Shown here: positions 1-5,653 of the stretch, piece by piece
Layout: each line of letters starts with the position of its first letter
Numbering within the stretch: the first letter of the stretch is position 1
DNA from: an uncultured Asticcacaulis sp.
GTDB lineage: Bacteria; Pseudomonadota; Alphaproteobacteria; Caulobacterales; Caulobacteraceae
DNA: 8,217 bases
Assembly: GCA_946480125.1 (NCBI GenBank)
Contig: CAMLIY010000139.1
Span: forward strand, 1-8,217
Direction: 5' to 3'
Program-made: the position numbers and the translations under genes
Notes under the pieces: model-generated
Database searches by the model: none
What the model saw: only the letters and a program-made list of their open reading frames with translations
Told to the model about the DNA's origin: nothing

Positions 1-356
1 CCCGCACGGTTGTGGTGTCCGGTGACAGCCATTGCGCCTGGGCCAACCAGTTGCACGATGGCCTGGGCCAGCCGGTCGCCGTCGAACTGGGCGTCACCGC
101 CATCACCAGCCCGACGCGATGGCTCGATTCGTGGCTGCCGAACCTTAAATTGGCCGAAACCCTGGCCGACCAGAACAGCGAAGTGCTGGCCGCCGATGAC
201 GCCTATAACGGCTTTGTCCGCCTGACCCTGACACCGGAAGAGATGCTAGGTGAATGGATGTCGGTCAGCACCATCACGTCACGGCAGTTCACCTGTTTCC
301 CGCAGCGCAGATTTTCGGCGAAGGCGAATGAGATGATGTTGAAGGCGGGCGTTTAG
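1..356 (+). CDS. phoD: PhoD-like metallophosphatase, C-terminal part (partial)
   Basis: This is the last 117 residues of a protein that begins left of the window; the first full codon is at position 3 and the stop is TAG at 354-356. The fragment opens with RTVVVSGDSHCAWANQL and continues with PVAVELGVTAITSP. In PhoD-family alkaline phosphatases/phosphodiesterases a GD.H block (residues 7-10 here) supplies late metal ligands, and a 'pvavE....itS' strand follows it. Family members are exported, usually by Tat, and release phosphate from phosphomonoesters or phosphodiesters using Ca2+/Fe3+. The N-terminal signal and first metal-binding motifs are not visible, so export and full integrity cannot be judged. 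The gene converges on the GH2 gene, with a palindromic element between them. Family assignment rests on this one block and is fairly firm; substrate is unknown. Confidence 0.8.
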   Translation, partial: RTVVVSGDSHCAWANQLHDGLGQPVAVELGVTAITSPTRWLDSWLPNLKLAETLADQNSEVLAADDAYNGFVRLTLTPEEMLGEWMSVSTITSRQFTCFPQRRFSAKANEMMLKAGV

Positions 357-361
357 AAAGC

Positions 362-533
362 AAGATACCCCACCACCACGCCATAAAGAATGGCGCGGTC
401 CCCCTCCCCGACAAGCGGGGAGGAACAAGGCAGTTACATGTTTTCTTTTCTGATCCTCCCCGCTTGTCGGGGAGGGGGACCATGAGCGTAGCGAAACGCA
501 GTTCGGCGAAGCCAAATGGTGGTGGGGTATCTT
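362..533. repeat. Composite REP/BIME-like palindromic element
   Basis: This element fills nearly the whole gap between the two convergent genes. Outer arms of 17 bp match perfectly as an inverted repeat (362-378 and 517-533, beginning AAGATACCCCACC). Inner arms of 28 bp also match perfectly (397-424 and 454-481). Each inner arm is itself a hairpin with an 8-bp stem CCTCCCCG/CGGGGAGG and loop ACAAG. A 29-nt unpaired centre (425-453) separates the inner arms. The right spacer holds further small hairpins (GCGT/ACGC at 486-499; GGC/GCC at 505-513), and the left spacer holds CCAT/ATGG at 381-393. Nested REP-like stems in opposite orientation are typical of intergenic repeats dispersed in many copies. 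It may also act as a bidirectional terminator or 3'-end stabiliser, but no T-run follows the stems. No coding capacity is credible here. Confidence 0.85.
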
Positions 534-2580
534 ACTTCCCTTCCGGCCCTTCGTAGTTCCACACCACGCGGTCGTGCAGGTCCTTACCGGCGAAGGCTTC
601 GACAATGTTTTCGCCATCCTTTAGGTCGATCTCCCAGGTGGCGATATGATCGACCACTTTTTGCGCCCCGACCGCCGCGCCATTCAGTGACAGCCGCACC
701 TCATCCATATTGGAGTAGACCTTCACCTTCACATGGCGGATGCGTTTGTGGATATCGCGCGGGCTGGTGATATGGACCATCAGCCGGTCCGACCAGTTGG
801 CCTGATACCAGTAATAGGCATCCTTCTTGGTCTGGCGATCTTCGGTCACCAGGCCCTTGTCATTGATGGCCGGGCGATCACCTTCATTGCGGCGGAAGGA
901 CGGAAAATCGAACGCCACCCAGATGAAATCCGACCACAGGTAAGGCCGCGCTTTCAGTTCCTTCCAATTGCCCTCGTGATAGAGCCCCTGATACTGCTCA
1001 GGATGCCAATAGGCCTGCGGCACCACGCCTTTCGGCGCGTCTTCCTGATGCAGGATGCTGGCCCCGGCGCCATATTCCGATACGCCGAAGATACGCTTGG
1101 GATATTTGGCATGGAGCGCATCGGCCCACTTGCCCATGTCGGCGAAACTGTCGCCATACCAGCCGAAATAGCGGTTGTAGGAAATAACATCGCTGTGGCC
1201 CGCTACGGGATCGTCATCGGCCAGGCAGCAATGGGCGTAAACGGTCGGCCGCGTCGGGTCCATGGTCTTGGCCGTGGCCTGCAAGGCGGCCAGCACTGGA
1301 TTGGGGTCCGGATCGGTGTGGCGGATTTCATTACCCAGCCCCCACAGCGCCACAGAGGGGTGGTTATAATTCTGGGCGATCAGTTCGCGCATCTGCTGGA
1401 CGGCATTGTCCTGAAAGGCCTGGCCTGCGCTGATCTCATCGACCAGCGGCACTTCGGTGGTCAGCAATATGCCCATGCGGTCGGCATCATCATAAACGCG
1501 TTTTGTGTGTTGCATATGGGCCAGGCGCAGGGCCGTGACGCCCATATCATCCATGATTTGCATGTCCTCGTCGATATCGGCATCGCTGACCGCCGTACCT
1601 TTACCCTTGCGACCCGGCTGCTGCATATTGGCGCCATAGATGCGATAGGGCCGGCCATTGAGCCGGAAGCCCTTGTCGGGATCAATCGCCACGGTACGAA
1701 TGCCGAGCGGCACGGTCACACTGTCGGTTCCCGCCTCGACCACCACCTTATAGAGGTAGGCGTCCTTTCGGCCGGCCCACAGATGCGGACGGCGGACGGT
1801 GAGCGCCTGTTCGACCGGCAGAGCTTGTCCGGCGGCCAGCGATACGGCTGATTTGGCGGTGGCAACCGTCTTGCCGTCAGCATCGAGAATGCGCGTCTTC
1901 ACGGTAAGCTTCGCTGACTGCCCGCTGTCGTTCTTCAACAGGAGGCGCGCGGCGATATCGGCCTTTGCCGTGCTGATCGCCTTCGTCGTCACATAAACGC
2001 CCGGCCCGCCATGATCCATCAGATCGACATGGACGTCGCCGGTGGTGATCAGCGAGACATTGCGATAGAGCCCGCCGAAAATATTGAAATCACCCGTCAG
2101 AGGCGCCACCTGCGGCACGCGCGTATTATCGACCCGCACGGCGATCAGGTTATCCCCGGCTTTGAGGGCAGAGGTGATATCGAAACGGAAAGCCGCATAA
2201 CCGCCCTCGTGATGGCCAACCGATTGACCATTGACCCAGACATCCGTCACCAGAGCCGCGCCATCGAATTGCAGGACATAGCGCTTGCCGGTCAGCGGCG
2301 TGATCTCCAGTTGGCGGCGATACCAGCCCGGTCCGCGATAATAGACGCCTTCCCGCTCGCCCCGCGAAGTGTCACCGCCCTGGTTGGCATCGCCGGCATT
2401 GAAGGTATGAGGCAGGGTGACCGGCTGCCAGCTATCGGCGTGGAAATCGACGCTTTTCGCTTCGGGCACATCGGCCTTGATGAACAGCCAGTCGCTGTTG
2501 AGCGATATCTGCTCGCGCGCCAGGGCCGGCGTGGCAAACATGACGGCGAGCGCCATTAACAAACGGGCGATTAATTTCAT
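532..2580 (-). CDS. Secreted glycoside hydrolase family 2 enzyme (beta-galactosidase/beta-glucuronidase-like)
   Basis: This 682-residue protein is predicted to be an exported exo-acting retaining glycosidase. Residues 1-21 form a Sec signal peptide (MKLIARLLMALAVMFATPALA). A jelly-roll sugar-binding domain follows (about 25-180, with GWYRRQ and DGAALVTDVWVNG), then an Ig-like domain (about 190-300). The TIM barrel starts with GFRLNGRPYRIYGANMQ (about 304-320). The acid/base is predicted to be E418 in ALWGLGNEIRH and the nucleophile E502 in FGVSEYGAG; both key glutamates are present. A further beta domain (about 600-670) closes the protein, as in many bacterial GH2 enzymes. The length is shorter than LacZ (about 1,020 aa) and nearer to beta-glucuronidase or short GH2 types. 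The ATG start is supported by the signal peptide and by AGGAAAC 6 nt upstream (2587-2593). Substrate cannot be told from sequence. A LacI-type operator upstream suggests sugar induction. Confidence 0.93.
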   Translation of the reverse strand: MKLIARLLMALAVMFATPALAREQISLNSDWLFIKADVPEAKSVDFHADSWQPVTLPHTFNAGDANQGGDTSRGEREGVYYRGPGWYRRQLEITPLTGKRYVLQFDGAALVTDVWVNGQSVGHHEGGYAAFRFDITSALKAGDNLIAVRVDNTRVPQVAPLTGDFNIFGGLYRNVSLITTGDVHVDLMDHGGPGVYVTTKAISTAKADIAARLLLKNDSGQSAKLTVKTRILDADGKTVATAKSAVSLAAGQALPVEQALTVRRPHLWAGRKDAYLYKVVVEAGTDSVTVPLGIRTVAIDPDKGFRLNGRPYRIYGANMQQPGRKGKGTAVSDADIDEDMQIMDDMGVTALRLAHMQHTKRVYDDADRMGILLTTEVPLVDEISAGQAFQDNAVQQMRELIAQNYNHPSVALWGLGNEIRHTDPDPNPVLAALQATAKTMDPTRPTVYAHCCLADDDPVAGHSDVISYNRYFGWYGDSFADMGKWADALHAKYPKRIFGVSEYGAGASILHQEDAPKGVVPQAYWHPEQYQGLYHEGNWKELKARPYLWSDFIWVAFDFPSFRRNEGDRPAINDKGLVTEDRQTKKDAYYWYQANWSDRLMVHITSPRDIHKRIRHVKVKVYSNMDEVRLSLNGAAVGAQKVVDHIATWEIDLKDGENIVEAFAGKDLHDRVVWNYEGPEGK

Positions 2581-2605
2581 GACGGCGTTTCCTGTTTATG
2601 GTCGC

Positions 2606-2634
2606 ACCCTATTCTGACACCGGTATCATGACAA
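2606..2634 (-). promoter_or_regulatory. Candidate sigma70-type promoter of the GH2 gene
   Basis: On the minus strand TTGTCA (2629-2634, 5/6 to the -35 consensus) is followed after exactly 17 bp by TAGGGT (2606-2611, a weak -10). The LacI-type operator occupies the spacer, an arrangement that would let a repressor block RNA polymerase directly. The -10 is poor, so the assignment is tentative and leans on spacing and operator position. Confidence 0.4.
2615..2628. promoter_or_regulatory. LacI-family operator
   Basis: TGACACCGGTATCA is a 14-bp palindrome with a central CCGG and 6 of 7 base pairs matched. It has the TGN2ACCGGTN2CA form typical of LacI-family regulators that control sugar utilisation genes in proteobacteria. 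It lies 34 bp upstream of the GH2 start, within the predicted promoter. The regulator gene is not in this window. An effect on the divergent SDR gene is possible but not shown. Confidence 0.7.
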
Positions 2635-2639
2635 GCTAA

Positions 2640-2656
2640 AATTCATATGATGAATT
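2640..2656. promoter_or_regulatory. AT-rich 17-bp palindrome in the GH2/SDR divergent region
   Basis: AATTCAT and ATGAATT form a perfect 7-bp inverted repeat around a 3-bp centre (ATG). It sits 11 bp upstream of the LacI-type operator as read from the GH2 gene, and 31 bp before the SDR start. It could be a second regulator site serving either gene. I do not recognise the motif. Confidence 0.4.
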
Positions 2657-2687
2657 CAAGGGCGATCCATAAATATCACGCCAGCGT

Positions 2688-3395
2688 ATGAACGGCATGA
2701 CCACGTGCTCAAAAGGTAACGCAATTCTCATCGGCGCCAGTGGCGGAATCGGCGGGGCCCTGCTGACCGCGCTGATCGCGCAAAACCGCTACGATCGGGT
2801 GCTTCCGTTGTCGCGCACATCTGTTCCGCCGCTGGATCTGCTCGATGAAGCCAGCATAGCCGCCGCCGCGAAAGAGGCCGCGTCACACGGCGATATCCGC
2901 CTGGTGATAGACGCCACCGGCTTCCTGCATGACGCGCAGTTTCAACCGGAAAAAAGCTGGAAGCATCTCGATCCGGCGCACATGGCCAGGGCCTTCGCCA
3001 TCAATGCCGCCGGCCCCGCCCTGCTGATGAAGCATTTCCTGCCCTTGCTCCCCCGCGAAGGGCGCTCTATTTTCGCTACCCTGTCGGCCAAGGTCGGCAG
3101 CATCGGCGATAACGCACTGGGCGGCTGGTACAGCTACCGCGCCTCGAAAGCCGCGCTCAATCAGTTCGTCAGGACCGCAGCCATCGAATTGCGCCGGCGC
3201 GCCCCGCAAGCGATCTGCGTATCCCTGCACCCCGGCACAGTCGAAACGGCCCTGTCATCTCCCTTTCACAAAACCGACCTGACCGTGCAGCCACCGGCCG
3301 AAGCTGCCATTGCCCTGCTGGACGTCATCAATAGATTACAACCCGATCAGAGCGGCGGTTTTTACGACTATAGGGGCCAGCCCCTGCCCTGGTGA
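2688..3395 (+). CDS. Short-chain dehydrogenase/reductase (CsgA/C-factor-like SDR)
   Basis: This 235-residue cytoplasmic protein has a classical SDR layout. A nucleotide-binding GASGGIG motif is at residues 16-22, following an N-terminal beta strand (NAILI). An NAAG-type Asn (N106) is present in INAAGP. The catalytic residues are Ser133 in TLSAKVGSIGDN, Tyr150 and Lys154 in YSYRASK. The HPGTVETALS segment (181-190) matches the family's PG motif after the cofactor pocket. Sequence style and length fit the C-factor/CsgA-like branch of NAD(P)-dependent oxidoreductases, whose substrates are mostly unknown. The start is uncertain: ATG at 2688 or ATG at 2697 are both plausible and neither has a clear Shine-Dalgarno sequence. 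The gene is divergent from the GH2 gene and ends directly against the stop codon of rluA. Family is firm; reaction is not. Confidence 0.9.
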   Translation: MNGMTTCSKGNAILIGASGGIGGALLTALIAQNRYDRVLPLSRTSVPPLDLLDEASIAAAAKEAASHGDIRLVIDATGFLHDAQFQPEKSWKHLDPAHMARAFAINAAGPALLMKHFLPLLPREGRSIFATLSAKVGSIGDNALGGWYSYRASKAALNQFVRTAAIELRRRAPQAICVSLHPGTVETALSSPFHKTDLTVQPPAEAAIALLDVINRLQPDQSGGFYDYRGQPLPW

Positions 3396-4016
3396 TCAGA
3401 AAGGTGCTGGTGAATGGAAATCGATAACCTCACCGCTGACCGGATGCGGCAGGGTCAGGCGCTCGGCATGAAGTAACAGACGCGAGCTTGAAGCCTCGAT
3501 CTCTGGCGGCGCGTAAAAGACATCGCCCACAATCGGATGGCCGATCGCCATCATATGCACGCGCAACTGATGGGAGCGTCCGGTGACTGGCTCCAGTTCG
3601 ACCCGCGTTGTCACCCCATCGTGTACCAAGGCGCGCCAGCGGGTCAATGACGGCTTGCCAATCTCATGATCGACCATTTGCCGCGGGCGATTGGGCCAGT
3701 CGGTGATCAGCGGCAGATCGACCTCCCCCTGCCCTTCCAGCCGGCCCGCCACCACGGCGATATAGCGCTTGCTTACGTGCCGATCGGCAAAGGCTTTCGA
3801 CAGGGCACGATGCGTCTCGGCCCCACGCGCGAACACCATCAGGCCGGAGGTCGCCATGTCCAGCCGGTGCACGGTCAGAGCATCGGGATACGCGGCTTGA
3901 AGCCTTGTGATCAGGCAGTCCTTATTTTCCGGCAGGCGGCCGGGCACACTCAAAAGGCCGGCCGGTTTTTTCGCCACCAGCATGTGATCATCGGCAAAAT
4001 GAATGATCTCAGGCAC
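3396..4016 (-). CDS. rluA: RluA-type RNA pseudouridine synthase
   Basis: This 206-residue enzyme isomerises uridine to pseudouridine in RNA. E. coli RluA modifies U746 of 23S rRNA and U32 of several tRNAs. The catalytic HRLD motif is at residues 50-53 (D53 nucleophile) within VHRLDMATSGLMV. Other RluA hallmarks are KPAGLLSVPGR (17-27), DWPNRPRQ (106-113), GKPS (120-123), VTGRSHQLRVHM (144-155) and LLLHAE (180-185). There is no N-terminal S4 domain, and the length is close to E. coli RluA (219 aa), which argues for RluA rather than RluC or RluD. Translation probably begins at GTG (4016-4014), which overlaps the TAG stop of the acetyltransferase gene by 1 nt, so coupled initiation is likely. 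It is the last gene of a three-gene operon, and its TGA stop abuts the stop of the convergent SDR gene. Confidence 0.92.
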   Translation of the reverse strand: MPEIIHFADDHMLVAKKPAGLLSVPGRLPENKDCLITRLQAAYPDALTVHRLDMATSGLMVFARGAETHRALSKAFADRHVSKRYIAVVAGRLEGQGEVDLPLITDWPNRPRQMVDHEIGKPSLTRWRALVHDGVTTRVELEPVTGRSHQLRVHMMAIGHPIVGDVFYAPPEIEASSSRLLLHAERLTLPHPVSGEVIDFHSPAPF

Positions 4017-4549
4017 TACAGAGTCTTGCCCATGCGAACAATCGGCAGGGTCAGGCCGTCCTTCATCAAAGCCTCGGTGTTTTCGATGGGTTCGTAGCCA
4101 TAAGCGCGATACAGCGGAATGCCGGTCAGGGTCGCGCCCAGCTCAAAGCGCCGGAAACCGGCCGCTTCCGCGGCGGCTTCGCAGGCTTTCAGGATTTGGC
4201 TACCCAGGCCGCGCCGCGTCCAGCTGGGCTTGACGAAGAAGGCGCGGATACGTGCGGCATAGACCTTCGGGTCAAGCCGGTTATCCTCGCGCCCCGCCAG
4301 CGCATCGGCGCCGTAAAGCGTCTTGCGGAAACTCCATCCGCCGCAGGCCACGAGCTCGCCGGCCGCCTCGATCACGAAATAGGTCTGGTCGATGATCAGC
4401 TGCGTATCGACGCCGAAGACCGTGCCAAGTGCCGCCTTGCGCTGGGCTTCACTGTAGTCGTCCGCCTGGAGAGTCATTACGGACTCGGCAATCAGGGTTT
4501 TCAGGGTCGGAATGTCCGCCATTTCGGCGGTACGCAGGATAAAGCTCAT
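4016..4549 (-). CDS. GNAT family N-acetyltransferase
   Basis: This 177-residue protein is predicted to transfer an acetyl group from acetyl-CoA to an unknown acceptor. It begins with the GNAT beta1 strand FILRTAEMADIPTLKTLI. The core acetyl-CoA site is IRAFFVKPSWTRRGLGSQIL (101-120), with the RRGLG pyrophosphate loop at 112-116. A typical motif B region, LYRAYGYEP (146-154), follows. The acidic AESVMTL segment and FVIEAAGELVACGGW strand (58-72) are as in standalone GNAT proteins. The start codon ATG overlaps the TGA stop of the upstream DUF1304 gene as ATGA, and its TAG stop overlaps the GTG of rluA, so it is the middle gene of a coupled operon. Substrate cannot be deduced. Pairing with rluA could hint at a translation-related target, but that is only a guess from position. 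Confidence 0.88.
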   Translation of the reverse strand: MSFILRTAEMADIPTLKTLIAESVMTLQADDYSEAQRKAALGTVFGVDTQLIIDQTYFVIEAAGELVACGGWSFRKTLYGADALAGREDNRLDPKVYAARIRAFFVKPSWTRRGLGSQILKACEAAAEAAGFRRFELGATLTGIPLYRAYGYEPIENTEALMKDGLTLPIVRMGKTL

Positions 4550-4899
4550 AAATGGAGCAATACCAGCGCGATCAGGGCAGGCAAGGCCTGAATGAACAGA
4601 ATCGATTTTTTGACAGTGAAACCACCGTAAAGCCCGGCTACGATCACGCAGGTCAGGAAGAAGACCTTGATATAGAATCCGTCATGAGGTGCCAGCAGGC
4701 CCCAGATCAGGCCGGCGGCCAGAAAGCCGTTATAGAGCCCCTGATTGGCAGCCAGTTTGGCGGATGCGGCGGCGAAATCCGGGGTCAGGCCAAAAATACG
4801 CCGACCAAACGGCGTCTGCCACAGGCACATCTCCAGAATCAGGAAACCGATATGCAGGGCGGCGATGACGGCGACTATAATATTGGCGATGATGTGCAT
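4546..4899 (-). CDS. DUF1304 family membrane protein
   Basis: This is a 117-residue integral membrane protein of unknown function. The family signature is visible as LEMCLWQTPFGRRIFGL (22-38) and ANQGLYNGFLAAGL (51-64). Four hydrophobic segments lie at about 3-23, 55-70, 78-95 and 98-116, suggesting four transmembrane helices in the inner membrane. The chosen start, ATG at 4899, gives the usual family length and has an AGGGAA Shine-Dalgarno sequence 4 nt upstream (4905-4910). A longer reading frame starting at 4944 would add 15 polar residues without a ribosome site and is less likely. It is the first gene of the DUF1304-GNAT-rluA operon; its TGA stop overlaps the GNAT ATG by 4 nt. No function is established for the family as far as I know. 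Confidence 0.88.
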   Translation of the reverse strand: MHIIANIIVAVIAALHIGFLILEMCLWQTPFGRRIFGLTPDFAAASAKLAANQGLYNGFLAAGLIWGLLAPHDGFYIKVFFLTCVIVAGLYGGFTVKKSILFIQALPALIALVLLHL

Positions 4900-4906
4900 G
4901 ACCGTT

Positions 4907-4926
4907 CCCTGTTGTTGATAACAGGG
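4907..4926 (-). promoter_or_regulatory. Hairpin/operator covering the DUF1304 ribosome binding site
   Basis: CCCTGTT and AACAGGG form a perfect 7-bp inverted repeat with a 6-nt loop. On the minus-strand transcript the 3' arm holds the AGGG of the DUF1304 Shine-Dalgarno sequence, so folding would hide it. At DNA level the same repeat could be a regulator operator. Both readings are inference. Confidence 0.45.
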
Positions 4927-4959
4927 TGGGCCAGCCCTTGCCAAAGTGCAACGAAAAAA

Positions 4960-4986
4960 GCACTCTCAGGCGATACTCAGGAGTGC
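4960..4986 (+). promoter_or_regulatory. Inverted repeat over the peroxidase ribosome binding site
   Basis: GCACTC (4960-4965) and GAGTGC (4981-4986) form a perfect 6-bp inverted repeat with a 15-nt loop. The right arm overlaps the AGGAG Shine-Dalgarno sequence (4979-4983). A direct repeat CTCAGG occurs at 4965-4970 and 4976-4981, spaced 11 bp. It could be an RNA hairpin that limits translation or a protein-binding site. Confidence 0.35.
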
Positions 4987-4989
4987 CCC

Positions 4990-5532
4990 ATGACCGACCT
5001 CTATAATATCCCGCTGAAACGTATCGACGGCGCGCCGGCAACTCTGGATGCTTTTAAAGGCAAGGTGTTGCTGGCGGTCAATGTGGCGTCAAAGTGCGGC
5101 CTTACCCCGCAATATGAAAGCCTTGAAGCGCTCTACCGCGAAAAATCCGGCGAAGGTCTGGAGGTTCTCGGCTTTCCGGCCAATAACTTCCTGGCGCAGG
5201 AACCCGGCAGCGACGAAGACATAATCAATTTCTGCTCTACGACCTACGATGTCACCTTCCCAATGTTCAGCAAGATCAGTGTGGTGGGGCCGGACAAGCA
5301 TCCGCTCTATGATATCTTCACAAAAGCCCAGCCCGATGCCGTCAGTGCCGGTCCGATGCGCGAACGGCTGGAAAAGTTCGGCATTCCGGTCAGCCCCGAA
5401 GGCGAGGTTTTGTGGAACTTTGAGAAGTTCCTGATCAGTAAGGATGGCCATGTCGTTGAGCGCTTCGCGCCTGATGTCACCGCCGATGATCCGCGCCTGG
5501 TGGCGTCTATAGATCGTGAACTGGCGAAATAG
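4990..5532 (+). CDS. gpx: Glutathione peroxidase family protein (BtuE-like, cysteine type)
   Basis: This 180-residue thiol peroxidase reduces hydrogen or lipid hydroperoxides using thioredoxin or glutathione; it resembles E. coli BtuE in length and in motifs. The peroxidatic Cys36 lies in NVASKCGLTPQYE. The rest of the catalytic tetrad is present: Gln70 (AQEPGSDEDI), Trp142 and Asn143 (WNFEKFL). Cys82 in NFCSTTYDVTFPMFSKI occupies the place of the resolving cysteine of thioredoxin-dependent members, so thioredoxin is the likelier reductant. The common FPCNQF motif reads FPANNF here, so the non-catalytic cysteine is absent. There is no signal peptide, so a cytoplasmic site is expected, although BtuE homologues vary in location. 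The ATG is chosen for AGGAG 6 nt upstream; the same frame is open much further upstream but has no homology there. The gene is divergent from the DUF1304 operon. Confidence 0.93.
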   Translation: MTDLYNIPLKRIDGAPATLDAFKGKVLLAVNVASKCGLTPQYESLEALYREKSGEGLEVLGFPANNFLAQEPGSDEDIINFCSTTYDVTFPMFSKISVVGPDKHPLYDIFTKAQPDAVSAGPMRERLEKFGIPVSPEGEVLWNFEKFLISKDGHVVERFAPDVTADDPRLVASIDRELAK

Positions 5533-5559
5533 TCTTTGTGCGGCAAATCAGGCAAGATG

Positions 5560-5574
5560 TGCGAATTATTCGCA
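5560..5574. promoter_or_regulatory. Fur-like box 1 (upstream of the receptor promoter)
   Basis: TGCGAAT-T-ATTCGCA is a perfect 7-1-7 palindrome. It matches the Fur 7-1-7 consensus (TGATAATNATTATCA) except for CG in place of AT in each half. It lies 7 bp before the -35 hexamer. Its right half is identical to that of box 2, which supports recognition by the same regulator. Confidence 0.65.
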
Positions 5575-5581
5575 TTAGCGT

Positions 5582-5610
5582 TTGACACAGCGGAAGGGTC
5601 TGCGTAATAG
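5582..5610 (+). promoter_or_regulatory. Sigma70-type promoter of the siderophore receptor gene
   Basis: A perfect -35 hexamer TTGACA (5582-5587) is followed after 17 bp by TAATAG (5605-5610), a modest -10. Transcription would start near 5617, at the edge of Fur box 2, giving a leader of about 37 nt. The two Fur-like boxes lie on either side of this promoter, so iron repression is expected. Confidence 0.65.
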
Positions 5611-5618
5611 CGCATGAT

Positions 5619-5633
5619 TGATAATCATTCGCA
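5619..5633. promoter_or_regulatory. Fur box 2 (at the predicted transcription start)
   Basis: TGATAAT-C-ATTCGCA carries a perfect consensus left half-site of the Fur 7-1-7 motif and a right half with CG replacing AT. It contains the core GATAATCATT of the classical 19-bp box. A second, partly overlapping palindrome ATGATT-GAT-AATCAT covers 5614-5628. Position just after the -10 would block initiation when iron is sufficient. Confidence 0.8.
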
Positions 5634-5653
5634 TACGCAAACTGGAGTCTTCC

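Noticed and set aside
362..533. CRISPR array
   Set aside because: The repeats are inverted rather than direct, occur once each, and there are no regular spacers or cas genes.
279..617. Minus-strand open frame across the palindromic element
   Set aside because: Most of it translates repeat sequence, and it overlaps the ends of both flanking genes.
733..1851. Long plus-strand open frame (372 codons) opposite the GH2 gene
   Set aside because: It lies fully antisense to a well-supported GH2 enzyme, its translation shows no recognisable domain, and the composition is typical of a high-GC mirror frame.
3372..3385. Small hairpin AGGGG/CCCCT near the SDR 3' end as a terminator
   Set aside because: The stem is only 5 bp, lies inside coding sequence and has no T-run after it.
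4552..4989. Upstream in-frame extension of the peroxidase gene
   Set aside because: It is antisense to DUF1304, lacks similarity to peroxidases, and the ATG at 4990 has a strong AGGAG site and the family's normal N-terminus.
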